Shown: in pieces, positions 11,559-23,681 of the stretch
Position numbering within the stretch: the stretch's first letter is position 1
Layout: the number at the start of each line of letters is the position of its first letter
Assembly: GCA_951213105.1 (NCBI GenBank)
Contig: OX578147.1
Location: 125,810,822-125,874,821, forward strand
Direction: 5' to 3'
DNA length: 64,000 nucleotides
From: Amaurobius ferox
Lineage: Eukaryota > Arthropoda > Arachnida > Araneae > Amaurobiidae
Notes under the pieces: model-generated
Told to the model about the DNA's origin: nothing
Seen by the model: the letters and a program-made list of their open reading frames with translations, nothing else
The model's database searches: none
Translations under genes and position numbers: made by a program

Positions 11559-12944
11559 TTACCATGTATATAGCAAAAATACTCCTAATAAGAAATATAG
11601 ATATATATTATCTTCACTGCCTTCTATCCTACTGCTATGAGAGAAATCGTTTCCGGAAAAATAGACGATTTGAAAAAAGAAATCGATATATATCTCCCAC
11701 GAATATATGAGTTTGAAATTACTTTTCTTCCGAAATAAAGTTCAGAGAGGAGATATCCCCTTACACCGCCCTTCCCCACACATTCTTAAAATAGTTTCAC
11801 GAAAGTTATATTGTGCTAAATCTTCAGTACTCTTTAGCTTAGCGTAACTTAAACTTTAGTACTAAAACTAGGATAACAATAGTATTTTCACAACTCTCAT
11901 TTATAGAATTGCTGGAATATCATTGCATGGAAGGATATCATTGCATGGAAGGTCATCACGGATATCATTGCATGGAAGGTCATAATATCCAATTGAAATT
12001 GATATACAGCCTTACTGTACATAAATATTAAATAGGCGAATGAGAGCGTCTTTCAAATTTTAGGGACAGACGGTTCTATGATTTTGTACTTGGCCTTTGC
12101 AGATTCATGCAACTCGTTCTAATTTGCATTAAAATTTTATACTGGATACATACAAGGACGAAAATAGTCAGTTCCCATAAAAGTTCGCAAAATTGCAGCA
12201 TGTAACAAGTTCTATTTTTGCTATTGCAGATAACGGCTAATCCATGCTGATGAGCACATAATAAGCGCAAAACCAGTCCCTGAATGCTGATATCAGCAAT
12301 GTGAGTGTCTTCCAAATATATGGATTATTTATTGAAGTTACTTTATGGTTTCCCTCTAAAATAATTGGTAATATTAAATAAAATAATTATTTTTATTGGA
12401 GATATAACTTTTTAAACTCATGAACCTTCCTTTATATAGGGATTGGGCTGCTTAAGGATTTTAATAAGTACGCTGTATATTTCTTGTAAACATTACGTTA
12501 TCAGCATCCAATGTGACTTTTTACTTTCTCATATAGTATAGAAAGAATATAGCATAAGAAAAAGTATTATTTTCACAAAAATTTTCGATTTCTAAATTTA
12601 GATGCCAATGTATATTTTAGGACCTTCTGAATACAATTTTATTATTTTTAGCGTGATATCTGTTTGTCATCTGTCTGTGGTCGATTTCTTGTGTACACTA
12701 TAGCTACCACAAATATTAACGGATTTCCACAATACTTTTTATCCGGCTTTGTTAATGAAAAATCTCGAACTAGATAGAGATTTTAGAAATTAGAGCAGAA
12801 ACTGAGAAATTTAATATTTTCGTAACATGGCAGCATAGGACAAAATTTGATGTAAATGTGGCCCCTTTTCTGCATAAGCACATATGGGTAATTTTTGGAC
12901 AATTATTTGCAGTTTTTTTTTGTCGGACTAAGCATTTGGCATAC
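11559..12944. other. Intergenic, short 20-bp direct repeat
   Basis: No gene recognised. Three copies of ATATCATTGCATGGAAGG lie in tandem at about 11917-11980. Sequence around 12540-12710 resembles the termini of the dispersed family represented at 35-36 kb. Confidence 0.4.
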
Positions 12945-12946
12945 TA

Positions 12947-14036
12947 CACTGCCCACAACTGAAATCGCAACACCAAGAAGAAATTGATGTATTCTTATGA
13001 AATGTACACAATATAATTGTGACATGGCGATCTTCAATGATCAAAAAATCATACCTGGAAAATGAAAGCATGGAACTTTATTGACATTATATCAATATGG
13101 AATAGGCCCACCGCGAGCGGCTATGCAGAATTGAGTACGACGAGGCATCCGTCAATAAGATGCTCAATGATGTGTGGAGGGATGTCATTCCACACAGCAA
13201 GCAATTGAGCTTGTAACTGAACATGGTTTGCTAGAATTGGGAGCTCTCTTAATCGGCGACTCATGATGTCCCAGATATGCTGATTTGGCGACAAATCCGG
13301 AAAATATGCTGGCCAAGGCAGGATATCAAAACCTTGTAGACTATTCATAGTTACCCATGCAGTATGTGGCCTGGCATTATCCTGCCGAAAAAGTAGTACA
13401 GACCTAGCTGACAGATATGGCTGTACCACAGGTCTCGCACTGTCAAAGACGTATCATTGTGCCATGATACAGCCAGAAACGTGAACCAAAGGTGTTCATC
13501 CACCAAATAAAATACCACTCCAAGCCATAGTACAATTTAGAGGGACTATGTGGCGACTGATATAAAAAGCTTCCTGGTGGCGTTGTTGAAAGCGCCGCCA
13601 TACGCAAGTACGGTCATCTAGCATGTCAAAACAGAATCGTGATTCATCCGTGAACAGAATGTTTCGCCATTCTGACGACCAATTGCGTCTCATTTGACAC
13701 CACTGGAGGCGATGTAACCAGTGAAGACGTTGAAACGGTAGGTGTCGAAAAGGTTGTCTACCTAGGAGTCCTGCGTCATGCAAACGGTTTCAAATTGTTT
13801 GAGTCGAAACCACGTTACCTGTAGTGTGGGATGAATGTCGTTGTAACACGATTGCTGTGATAAACGGCTCCTGCACAACGCTTCTCAGAAGCATACGATC
13901 CCCACGTGATGTGGTACACTCGGAAGCTGCACTGCCTGATCTTCGTGTCGTTTCGTTGTCTCTCACGAACCTTAACACATACCGTTGAACTGTACTCACA
14001 TCACGACCTAATAGTTCAGCTATTAGTGACTTAGCT
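12947..14036 (-). pseudogene. Tc1-like transposase in one frame with three TGA stops
   Basis: A left terminal sequence CACTGCCCACAACTG starts at 12947 after TA; the other end is missing, so the copy is truncated near 14036. The minus-strand frame from about 14034 to 13121 stays in one register for about 300 codons: helix-turn-helix remnant (VSTVQRYVLRFVRDN), HRLQWCQMRRNW, first Asp in FTDESRFCF, second Asp in RQDNARPHTA, then FPDLSPNQHIWD. The third catalytic Glu of this group (SPIEHIW) is Gln here. Stops at 13790-13792, 13496-13498 and near 13461 are all TGA at positions where the family has Arg, which fits CGA to TGA decay. Confidence 0.85.
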
Positions 14037-14191
14037 TAAAAAATGTTTGAGAAATTAGGTTCCATAGGGTTCAATGTATTTCACTTTTTTAACCCGGCTT
14101 CAATCCAAAACTAACTCGGTGATATTATTCATTTATATTTCCATATGGCTCACAGACAGCCTGAACAATATACTAAAATGTCTTCTTCTTG

Positions 14192-14322
14192 TACTGCCGT
14201 AAGTCATTTTTACGGCAGTTATCGTGCGAATGGACAGACAGACAGACAGACAGCATGACCAAAGTCAGCAAATCATATATGCAAGTATATGAAGCAAATT
14301 TATCAAATATATGATTTGCTGA
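14192..14322. repeat. Two short hairpins and a (GACA)n run
   Basis: ACTGCCGTAA pairs with TTACGGCAGT across a 7-nt loop at 14192-14219. AGCAAATCATATAT pairs with ATATATGATTTGCT at 14266-14322. Between them lies GGACAGACAGACAGACAGACAG. Function unknown. Confidence 0.6.
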
Positions 14323-14339
14323 ATTTGGGGCATATTTCA

Positions 14340-14735
14340 TATACTTTTTTGTATGTGTATTTAATACTTGTTTAATCTTAAACTTTCCTGTTTATAATAC
14401 AATTTGATGTAGTTATGTAATCGTTTAATCTTAAATATCCTGTTTATAATACAATTTAATTATCATTATTCCGTAGTTGATTTATACAAATTTTGTCTGC
14501 CGATTTGGTCTGTATATAAGCTTGTTTTCACGGTAATTTTTATATAGCCACTGATGAAGGGTATAGTGATACCCGAAAGCGCTCTAGCCTTTTTTAATAT
14601 TTGTACGTCATAAAGGATGATTTTTATTAAATGACCTTTTAATCTGCGATTTGTTGTCTTTGATTTAATGCAGTATTGAAGTTGACGTGTAGCCACTTTA
14701 ATTATATACATGGGATTACTTACCTGATAAGTAAT
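14340..14735 (+). mobile_element. PLE 3' tail fragment without coding sequence
   Basis: Carries the hammerhead-type motif and a tail layout like that of PLE-3 (TGGTCTRTATATRA upstream of the motif, TTGTACGTC about 25 bp downstream). A 56-bp direct repeat (TTTAATCTTAAA..TCCTGTTTATAATACAATTT) lies at about 14370 and 14426. The fragment is different enough from PLE-3 to be another PLE family. Confidence 0.55.
14547..14588 (+). ncRNA. Hammerhead-type ribozyme motif, short stem III, PLE-associated
   Basis: Core CTGATGA (14551-14557), stem II GGGTAT/ATACCC with loop AGTG (14559-14574), GAAA (14575-14578), then GCGCTC with predicted cleavage after C84 of this block (14584). Stem I is GCCA/TAGC with one mismatch. 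Stem III is reduced to the self-complementary AGCGCT, as in small PLE-associated hammerheads reported to act as dimers. One extra A sits between the core and stem II. Confidence 0.7.
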
Positions 14736-14745
14736 CAGATGTATA

Positions 14746-15513
14746 CAGGGTGAGTCGGAATTGTTTTTACAAAAGCAGAGGAGTGATAGTACCCCACCAG
14801 ATGAGCAATAATTACCATGGAACATAGGGTCGCATTGCACTGTGAGAGGCAGAAAAGAGGCACGTCGAACCGCATCGAGCATGACGCAGTCAGCGCCTCG
14901 GACGTCATAGTGTACCTCCTACGTAGTATCTCCTACGTCAGACACAAACGCAGTTACCGTATGGAAATGTCCAGGGAGCAGAATCAGTATAACTGGCTCC
15001 TAGTAGGTTCCGATATAGGTTCCGTGCAATAGCCAATCAGAGCACACGCTGTTCTTTAAAAACCGGCACAACTTCAACTCTGCAAGTTATTCCCACTGGA
15101 CTTTCTCTTCTGGGGCCACATGAAATCTTTCGTGTAAGAGACGCCTGTGGACTCGGCGGAAGATCTCGTCGCGCGCATCGTTGTTGCCGCAGACCACATT
15201 AACACAACACCCGGAATCTTCGAGAGGGTGCGTCAGTCATTCCTTCGCCGGTGCGGACGGTGCAACGACACGCGTGGTCGCCACTTTGAGCACTTGCTGT
15301 GAGTTTGTCGTTGCACAATAAATCTGTTTGTGCAACGTTTGGTATCGTTCATTCGCTTTCCCAACACTGGTGTACGTGCAGGTTCGTATTCTAATTTAAC
15401 TCTTTTCTGCCTCTCTGAGTGCAATGAGACCCTATGTTCCATGGTAATTATTACTCGTCTGGTGGGATACTATCACCCCTCTTCTTTTGCAAAAACAATT
15501 CCGACTCACCCTG
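14746..15513 (+). mobile_element. Internally deleted mariner-superfamily element, ~115-bp TIRs
   Basis: Starts CAGGGTGAGTCGGAATTG and ends with its reverse complement, flanked by TA at 14744-14745 and 15514-15515. The TIRs run to about 14860 and from 15398, roughly 88% identical by eye. The interior keeps only the end of a transposase gene (15099-15302), so this is a non-autonomous deletion derivative. Confidence 0.85.
15099..15302 (+). pseudogene. C-terminal 67 codons of a mariner-type transposase
   Basis: Frame reads FLFWGHMKSFV-stop-ETPVDSAEDL...TPGIFERVRQSF..RC..C..TRGRHFEHLL-stop. This pattern (LW G.LK..VY.TPV.S.EDL, VR.SF.RR, G.HFEHLL) is the C-terminal end of mariner-superfamily transposases common in arthropods. 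One TAA lies inside, at 15135-15137. The DDE/D core is absent, so it cannot act. Confidence 0.75.
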
Positions 15514-15659
15514 TATTTGTCCGTCTTACTTCTGTAGCGGAAAATCTAGGCTTCTGTCTGACGCGAAATTCGATACAGATTTAGTTGAATTCCCAATACG
15601 ACAGACCTCGTGGTGTTATTTTTTTTTTCAATCTTGTTACTTTAACTATAAAGTATATA

Positions 15660-17060
15660 CATTGTATTATGTGTTGGGAAAATTTTGTGACAGGGTTGAA
15701 AATTCGAATTAGACTTTTCAACGGCAGAGCATATTTCAAGCATTCCAGAACTCGAATCGATCTTTTTTGAGGTGATGTATGTGTGTGTGTGTCCGCAAGA
15801 CGGTAGAACGATAGCTCATACGATATAAAATATTTGTTTGTCTGTGTAGATCTTTCTAAGTTCGTTTGTAACGAGAAGTCGAAGTTTCCAACAATGGCGT
15901 AACAAATTCCAGAGACACGAAAATTGTTAAACAGCATAGAAGTAGCCAGCGTCAGCTACTTTCTTTTAATGTAGACCGAAAAATATATTCATGATTCAAT
16001 TACAAATAGCCACAACATTCATAAGTTGCGTTTATGGTCACGCCCACATTTGTTCACTTCCATTTTCAGCATTCAGAGTTTATGAGGAGATATTGAAATA
16101 ATGTTTATTTGCAATAACTATGAAAAAAGGAGAACATTTTTAAACAGATGATTACATTCCAAATCACTATTTGAACAGGTGATAAAGAGATCTTTGAAAA
16201 TACGCAAATTGAAATAACCTTTCTGTGTTGATGTCATATTAGGATTAATTCTGCCATTATCAAGGCTAAATTTCATTTCATTCTATTCCTGGAATGACAG
16301 GACATAGATATAGTTTTTGACAACAGTCATTTGGCCAGCTCTTTGCAAAAAGGATAACTTAGTCTATCTCTCCAACGAATATGATATTACAAAAAATTAA
16401 AATTGAAATATTTTTCATGAACTATCCATATATTTCAATAATGTTTCAAATTAATATTTTGTATAACACATGATTTCGATCGCTATATGTATAACAGCAT
16501 CAATCGCGGTTAATCCAGAAAGCTCGGCCAAATGCGGTCGCAGTTGATTGATAATTGATAAAACAGTTGATACGACTAATAATTAAGGGCTAAACTCCCT
16601 CGAAAACATTGTCAGTCTATGAGGAACGTTTGGAATGTTCGAGGAAAAAATGCGATCGCAGTTGATTGATAATTGATAAAACAGTTGATACGACTAATAA
16701 TTAAGGGCTAAACACCCTCGAAAACATTGTCTGCCTATGAGGAATGTTTGGAATGTTCGAGGAAAAATGCGGTCGCAGTTGATTGATAATTAATAAAACA
16801 GTTGATACAACTAGTCAAGGGCTAAACTCCCCGAAAACATTGTCTGTCTATGAGGAATGTTTCGAATGTTTGAGGAAACACAAACTGTTTCGAAGGAAAT
16901 GTGTTGGCTGCTATAAAATCACGTCCCTACTCGATTATGCAATACGACGCGCTTACGTAATCGAATGAGGCCGTGTAAAAATACATTCGATATCGTCTGT
17001 GTTTGTCGAATTGTAACATCTGGTGATTTTCCAGATGACACCATGTAAAACTAATTAGAA
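15660..17060. repeat. Dispersed repeat copy, related to 18.7-19.5 kb
   Basis: About 600 bp from 15905 matches 18735-19360 at roughly 80% by eye (GTTAAA..AGCA, GGCCACGCCCACATTTGT, GAAATAATG.TTATTTGCAAT). At 15680-15790 it carries, inverted, the terminal segment found at 36.0 and 54.8 kb. No coding. Likely an old non-autonomous element family. Confidence 0.6.
16532..16880. repeat. Three tandem ~117-bp units
   Basis: Units begin ATGCG(G/A)TCGCAGTTG at 16532, 16650 and 16767 and end GAATGTTCGAGGAAAAA. Only one diverged unit is present in the paralogous copy near 19360-19440, so the expansion happened in this copy. Confidence 0.85.
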
Positions 17061-18005
17061 GTACCCAATTAACTTTAGGGGTTCCGCACACTAAAAATTT
17101 TCTGTTAACGGAATAAATGAGAAACGATTTATTTTAAATGATAGACTTGAAATTTGATACACGGTAGCAAGATTAGAGAAAACACAATAGTGAGATTAGA
17201 GAAAAGCGAGTATTTTGAAATTTAATGCGCATATCTTAATCAATCAATCGATAAAACCTCATTTAAAAACCGTATTTAAAAAAATATTCATTCAGTGTGT
17301 GTTCCACACCAAAACATTCGAAATGTGAAATGATAGTATAACGAATTTTTCAATGAGATAGAGACTAAATTGGTGAAAGGACAGATAGATCATTAGATAG
17401 GAATAAAGTGTATAATTTCAATTTTCTATTATTTACTAATTTCAGGATGTCACACACTTAAACTCTTAATAGACTGAATAAATGAGAAATGCCCAGTCTG
17501 AAGTGAGACAGATATTTAAAATTTGGTGCACGGGTGAACAGTTTGAAAACGACCAGTGGTAAAATCGAATTATTCAAATATTCACGTTAATTAGGGTTTA
17601 CTTATTGTGAGACCGTTTATTTTCAACTGCTATTCGGCTAGTATATAGACTATTTTGATGCGGATGCTATTAATATTGATAATTGTATATTTATAGCCGC
17701 CTTAAATATAAGTTAATTGGGTACTTTGAAATAGTTTTACCTGCTGTCATCCGGGAAAGCACACAATGCACAATTTAACATTAAAAACATTTTGCGGTAG
17801 ATTTGTTTACCATTTTTTCACAGTGAAAGATTTAATTTCATTGTATTATCTGGGGATATTCATGTGCTGCCTACATCAGATTTTTAAAGTGATGAACATT
17901 TAAAGGCGAAAGCCATTAAAATTTCGACATCAAAATCATTTTTATTCCGTTTAAACGATAAAAGATAACGTTGCGCAGGTGTTCTGCGAATAATATCTTA
18001 GAAGA
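17061..18005. other. Intergenic, no gene recognised
   Basis: Diverged AT-rich sequence. Fragments (AATAAATGAGAAA, TTTGGTGCACG) repeat locally at about 17110 and 17476, suggesting an old duplication. No coding seen. Confidence 0.35.
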
Positions 18006-18006
18006 G

Positions 18007-18285
18007 AGGAGGATAGCTTAGTAGTTAAGGCATGGGGATTGCACTCGGAGCACTCGAGTTTAAATCTCGACTCTGCCCAAACTATCCCGGTGTTTACGTG
18101 AAGTACAAGCACGTTAAATCTGCGGGTCCGAAAGTCTTTCCCAGAAATTGGTTTCAGAGGAAGGAGGGTATGGCTCCTGTCGATATCGACCCCCACTGGG
18201 TTCCGGTCTACATCGAGTGACACTGTCCAAGCCGTCCACCTTACATTCTCGGGTAGGACGAACGGTTTTGGGCGAAAATAATATA
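18007..18285 (+). mobile_element. Old, diverged tRNA-headed SINE, copy c
   Basis: The head GGATAGCTTAGTAGTTAAGG resembles an A box and GAGTTTAAATCTC a degraded B box. The body has the family order: GGAAGGAGGGTATGG, CCCACTGGGTTCCGGTCTA, CCGTCC. It is more diverged than the copies at 2.3, 20.7 and 56-58 kb and may be a separate subfamily. The open frames here on both strands are shadows. Confidence 0.7.
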
Positions 18286-18299
18286 TCTGGGACAAATTT

Positions 18300-19540
18300 G
18301 AGTGCTACTTTCTAAATGTTTGAATGCAAAAGTGTTCCTTGAAAAAATGACTCGCAGATAAAAACTCGCTGAAATAGTTCATATTTTAGTATTATTATTA
18401 TTATTATTATTATTATTTTGCACCTGAAGTAAAGGACCATTTTTCAGTTTTCCGACTGCAAGTGTTTTCATTCAATTGTTGCACACTTTTTTAGGGCGCG
18501 GCAAAGGAGCTTATTTACGACGTAATAATGGAAAACATTACGCCCGCGTTGTATAACTGGCATGGTCCTGCAAAGAAAGCTTGGGTGAAATTAGGACCCA
18601 GGCAACGGTGGGTAAATTCGTTTTAGTACATACTAAAAGAAAATGTTTGTGTTTTTGCCTATGTCGTTTATAGCTGAAAATGAAAGCTTCCGATAACGGC
18701 AAAAATCAGCACAGAGGTACGAGGCAGTGAAACTCGAGAGACACGAAATTTGTTAAAGAGCAGAGGAGTCAGCTCAGTCAGTTACTTTTTTACAATATAG
18801 AGATAGAAATATCTTCATGATCCAATTATGAATAGCCGCGGCATTTATCAGGTGCGTATATGGCCACGCCCACATTTGTCCACAGCCATTTTTAGCATTA
18901 TGACTTTTTGGAGAAGAATTGAAATAATGCTTATTTGCAATACATATGAAACGCGAGAGCACATGTTTAAGTAGATGATTGCCTTACAAATCACTATTTT
19001 AACAGATATTAAAATTATTTTTTTAAATGCGCAAGTTGAAATAACCTTTCTGTCTGGATTTCATAATAGGACTATTTTTGTTTTTATCAAGGCCAAATTT
19101 CATTTCATTTCATTCGTGGATTAACAGGTTATAGATAACTTATTTGACTACAGTTTGGCGGACAACTTTTCACGAAATGAATAACTTAGTTTACCTCCCC
19201 AACCAATACAAGTTTATGAAAAATTGAAATTTAAATATTTTTTGTGTACTGTCCATATATTTCGATAATATTTAAATAAAATATCTTATATAATAAATAA
19301 TTTCGTTTAAACTGGTTTCATTGTGAAATTATGCTTTGCATAATCTAGGTAGCTGCGGCCAAATACAATCGCAGTTGATACAAATAGGTAAGAAGTAAAC
19401 TATCCAGGACACATTGGCTATCTATGAGGAAACGTGTCTTGTGGCATGAAAATACATTAGATATCGTCTGTGTTCGTCGAATTGTAAAATTCGGTGATTT
19501 TTCAGATGACAACATATAGAAATAATTAAAAATACCATAT
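18300..19540 (+). repeat. Dispersed repeat, paralogue of 20.5-21.25 kb and 15.9-16.5 kb
   Basis: 18300-18760 matches 20520-21245 (TAAAAGTGTTCCTTGAAAA type, TTAGGGCGCGGCAAAGGAGC, ACGCCCGCGTTGTAT). 18735-19360 matches 15905-16500. An (ATT)10 run lies at 18388-18417. This copy lacks the SINE found in the 20.7-kb copy and so supplies the empty site near 18493. Confidence 0.65.
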
Positions 19541-20060
19541 TAACTTATATCTAAATTGACAAATATCAAGATTGAATACGTCCGTATTAAGCAATATAGC
19601 CTATATATTAAAATATTTTACAATTTAATGAATCGACTTGGCGTCATTTTGCAAGTTTAACGATATTTCATCAATATTTCGCTAATTATCTCCAAGTTTG
19701 TAATATTTCGCTAAATTAGTTGTCAATTTTGCTAAATTTTTTGCTAAGCATTACAGACAAACGGAGAGATGAGCATTTCTAAGTATATAAATAACTGTCG
19801 ATGAATTGTTAGGCGTAAAACTACAAAATCATTACACAAAAGGGAATAAACAAAATCCACGGGAATGATGTTAACAAATTTACTGCATAAATTACTGCAT
19901 AATACTATTACACTGTTGCAGACACGCATACAAATACACATAGACATCACCTTAAAATGATCAATTCGAGTTCAGGGATGCTTGAAAAGTGCTCTTCCAT
20001 CGAAAATTCGAATTTGCATTACCTATTTACAATATGAGTAATTAGACGTCTGTTTGTTAG
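19470..20060 (+). repeat. Dispersed repeat copy of the 35-36 / 54 kb family
   Basis: Shares GTGATTTTTCAGATGACAAC near the start and GTTCAGGGATGCTTGAAA near the end with 35160-36085 and 54000-54835. The conspicuous TTGGCGACATT motifs of those copies have decayed here. Non-coding. Confidence 0.55.
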
Positions 20061-20509
20061 TTTGTTACTTATGTAGCGGACAATCTAAGCTTGGGACTAA
20101 TTTTTGAATAAAAGTTTGAAAAAATTCATCAAAAAATAATAACCTTTAATAATGTTACTTAAATAATAGTTTCTAATGTAATTTTTGTTTAGCAAACAAT
20201 TGACATAAATTTTAGATCGCTAGCTCTAACCGTTCTCGATACTTTGCACTTTTTTCAATAAATTTATAAAAAAATAATTCAATTAAAAATGTATTAACTA
20301 TTATAAAATATGTTCATTATTCATATGCAATATTATTTGTTAGGATCATTTTCGTGGATTTAGTTAGTTCCATTCACGAGGGAAGATACTTTGTGTAATG
20401 GTTTTGCATTTTGACGCTTAGTAATTTGCCAAAATCATTTCTATATAAACACTTTATTTCTATCTATGCACTGTCAAAGTCGTCGATTTTACACTTTCAG
20501 GTAGGTACG

Positions 20510-21245
20510 GACAGTCTAGTTCGAAATAAAATATATTTCTATGAAGACAACTTTAAGTACTATTTTCTAAAATCTGAATTTAAAAGTGTTCCTTGAAAAT
20601 TTGACTCTAATCGGATGAAAACTGTCTGAAATAATAATAATAATTATTATTTTAATTTTTAATCATGGAGTAAAAGAACTTTTTTTCTATTTTTGCGACA
20701 CCAAGTGTTTCATACTTATTTAGGGCGCGTTAGCCCAGTGGTTATCGCGCGGGAATTGCACTCGGTAGGCCCGGATTCGATCCCCTCAGCTACCAAAACT
20801 GCCGCCGTGTTTACGCGGCGTACGATCACCTTAAACATGTGGGTCCGTAAATCCGAGTGGTTGGTGGTAGGGGAAGGAGGGTACGGTCCCTGTGGATGCC
20901 TCGCCCACTGGGTTCTGGTCTAAATTGGGTTACTCTTCCCGGCCGTCCAAACAGTTACCTTACACCTTTCTGGTAGATCGGACGGTCTGGGTCTCAAGAA
21001 CAACACTTCTTCAGGGCGTGTCAAAGGAGCATATTTACGGCGTATTAAAGGAAGACGCCCGCGTTGTATTATTGGCATGGTTATACAAAAAAGGCTTGCG
21101 CGAAATTTGAACCCAGTAAACGGTGGGCAATTCGTGTTAGTACATAATAAAAGGACATGTTTGATTGCGTTTCTGCCTATCTCGTTTATAGCGGAAAATC
21201 GAAGCTTCCGCCAGTGGTGAAAATCAGTACAGAGCAGTAATGTAG
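20510..21245 (+). repeat. Dispersed repeat interrupted by a SINE
   Basis: Homologous to 18290-18760 on both sides of the SINE at 20723-21006. The right part begins GGGCGTGTCAAAGGAGCATA at 21013. No coding potential. Confidence 0.65.
20723..21006 (+). mobile_element. tRNA-derived SINE, copy d
   Basis: The plus-strand head has A box TAGCCCAGTGG and a B-box-like GGATTCGATCC, followed by the shared body and a CAAGAACAACA-type tail. Flanks ACTTATTTA and ACTTCTTCA are a probable 9-bp target duplication with two differences. The unoccupied paralogous site lies near 18485-18500. Open frames across it are shadows. Confidence 0.8.
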
Positions 21246-21249
21246 CGTC

Positions 21250-22354
21250 AGAATTTTAACTGGGGAGGCTGAGCGCTTGGCATTTTAAATTAGGAAGGGG
21301 TTTACTGTTGTTAGAAGTGATATTTATATTTGAATTCGCTCTTATTCTTTTCATGAGTAAAATAGTATAATGTAGCATAAAAATGAAAAAAAAGTGCTTG
21401 AAATGCACAGAGTTTTAAAATGTTACTGATATAAGATGAACACAAAATACATACAAGATATACATTTTAAATGCTTTCATATTTCTAAATTAGATCAATC
21501 TTTGCAACCATCATATTAAATATGTAGATATAAATTAGAATATTATAAGCAAGTGAGAGAAAAGATATATCAGTTTTGTAAATATAAACAGCTGGAACTA
21601 GCAAAATTGAACAAATCAAGAGTGCACTGAAAATGGGTGAAAAATAAATTTGGAATGTAATAAGCTTAGTTGAAAATCTCTATAGTCAACAATGTCATTA
21701 AATAATTTTGTCCATTAATTATTGACAAATACTATACTATGAAAACCTATTATCTTATATTTGCAATTTGCCAAAAATATATTAGAAATATTATCAATTG
21801 ATTTTGTAAAAAAGATTCTCATGTAACAGATGATTACCAAAGAGAAATCCAATTTATTTCTTTTAAAACTCCCTAATACTCAAGCGGATGTTTCGCCATA
21901 TTGATGCCGAGATCTACTTCACTTACTAACTACTAAGTTTAAATAGTAGTCAATATTAGTGTATTTCTTCGACCTGATCTTGTTTAAAGTTAGGTGAATG
22001 TCAAGTTATTCATGAAAAATGGCTCAAATTATTTAGCATTACAAAAAGTTAATATTTTCTGCAAAAACTTTTACTTCACAATGAAGGTATTTTTACATTA
22101 CTCGCAATACATAATATACTATGTATAGAAAAAGTATTATAACAAAGTCGATTGTACGAGGTCGAGTTTTTTTTAATTTACGCATTCAGCTATTTACAGA
22201 GGTACAGCTGTTCTCGCTCATGCATGTGGTCTGTGACAAGTATTATTATCGGCATTGTGGCCGTAGTTTTGATGTTCTGGTGATGTTAATATAACATGAT
22301 TACTTGTATTGATTATTTTTATTATTACATTTTTCTAATATATATATATATATA
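21250..22354. other. Intergenic, no gene recognised
   Basis: AT-rich, many stops in all frames, no recognisable element apart from a short (TA)n tract at 22337-22356 that directly abuts the PLE-2 palindrome. Confidence 0.4.
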
Positions 22355-22788
22355 TAGAAATTTCCAAAAAGATCAAAGAGAAATAAAAAAATCGAGTATC
22401 ACAATGTGGCCGTGGGGGGGGGGTTGTGACCCCCACTCCCCGGTTAAAGCATGCTTAGAGCCGCGACAAACACTCCCGGAGGCCGGTACCAATTTGAGAA
22501 AGATATATACCTGAAGATATACACTACAAAACTGTACAATACAAAACAATACGAAAGTGGAAAAAGGCATAAACCCCGATTCAAACAATCAGACACAAAT
22601 ACCAATACCAAATCCATTACCACAAAAAACTTCATTCACACGTATTACTTACTCTCTTCGATGATATCCATAAGGATACCTACCTAAAAACACAAATTCC
22701 TTGACCTCATATGTATCGCCATAGCACTCCACAAATAGTCTGCATTTAGATCTCAACCCTTCTTCCGCCACTCACTTTACATCCCCTA

Positions 22789-23634
22789 CTATAATTTGTA
22801 TCCAAAACGCATGCAACACTCAGTTACAGTTATTCTGAAAAAACCCGTAATAACATCGGTTAAGAACTTCTGTGGATACCCCTGTTCTATTGCGTCTTTC
22901 ACATATTTCCCAATGCATTTATCCCGATCCTCAATACTACTATTCAATTTATAGCTTCTTATGAAAAGATTCACAATAATATTACGAAATACGTTTATGT
23001 GTAAATTTGAGCTCCATGGTATTACACTATTAATCTTGAAATTGAATCCATCTCTCTTGTTGTATCTTTTATAAATAGTTTTGTCCTCCAGACATTTTAT
23101 ATTTAGATCCAGAAAATCAATACTTTCATCTGAGTTTTGAAGTGTCTCTGTCAAACTCAGTGTAGCAGGATAGAAACCGAAATCCATAACATAATTCTCT
23201 TCCTCCGTAGTCAATATGTCGTCGACGTAACGTATATACACTAATTCGTTCAGCAGACCTGTTCCCATTCCCCCCGAATTTGTTTAGATAAATATCTACT
23301 AATATGGACGAACAACTTCCACCCATTGGTATACCACGTATTTGTTTATAAAAACGCGTTCCATCAAATAATATCGTTTCATATAAAACCAAGGTCACCA
23401 ATTCTCTGTATTTACTCAATGCTATAAAAGACTGCAAATCGTATCTTTCATACAAATCCATTACGATATTGTATAAGTTATCAATGTCAATATTATTAAA
23501 CAAGTCGCTAAAATCGAAACTTTTATAATAAAGCCTATTTGGTATACTTTTTAAAATCTGAATAACCTCATTACTGTTTTTCACCATATAAGCACCTTCT
23601 ACCTTTATCTTAGTCAATACCATTTTCATAATAT
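22789..23634 (-). pseudogene. PLE RT fragment, left arm (PLE-2a)
   Basis: Minus-strand RT piece beginning at the conserved KMVLTKI region, so the N-terminal third is missing. Motifs in order: FDFSDLFNNID (motif A region), RGIPMGGSCSSILVDIYL (motif B), YIRYVDDIL, and ESIDFLDLNIK. A frameshift separates motif B from YVDD: the two pieces are 23629-23126 and 23268-22789. The C-terminal PWSSNLH.NVFRN block matches PLE-1, placing both in one broad PLE group. Not functional. Confidence 0.8.
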
Positions 23635-23681
23635 TAGATGGAAGAGCTAAATGCAGACTAGAGCAAACCAGCGTCTACTGC

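Noticed and set aside
12245..12275. Hammerhead core (CTGATGAG)
   Set aside because: No stem II followed by GAAA, and no PLE sequence around it.
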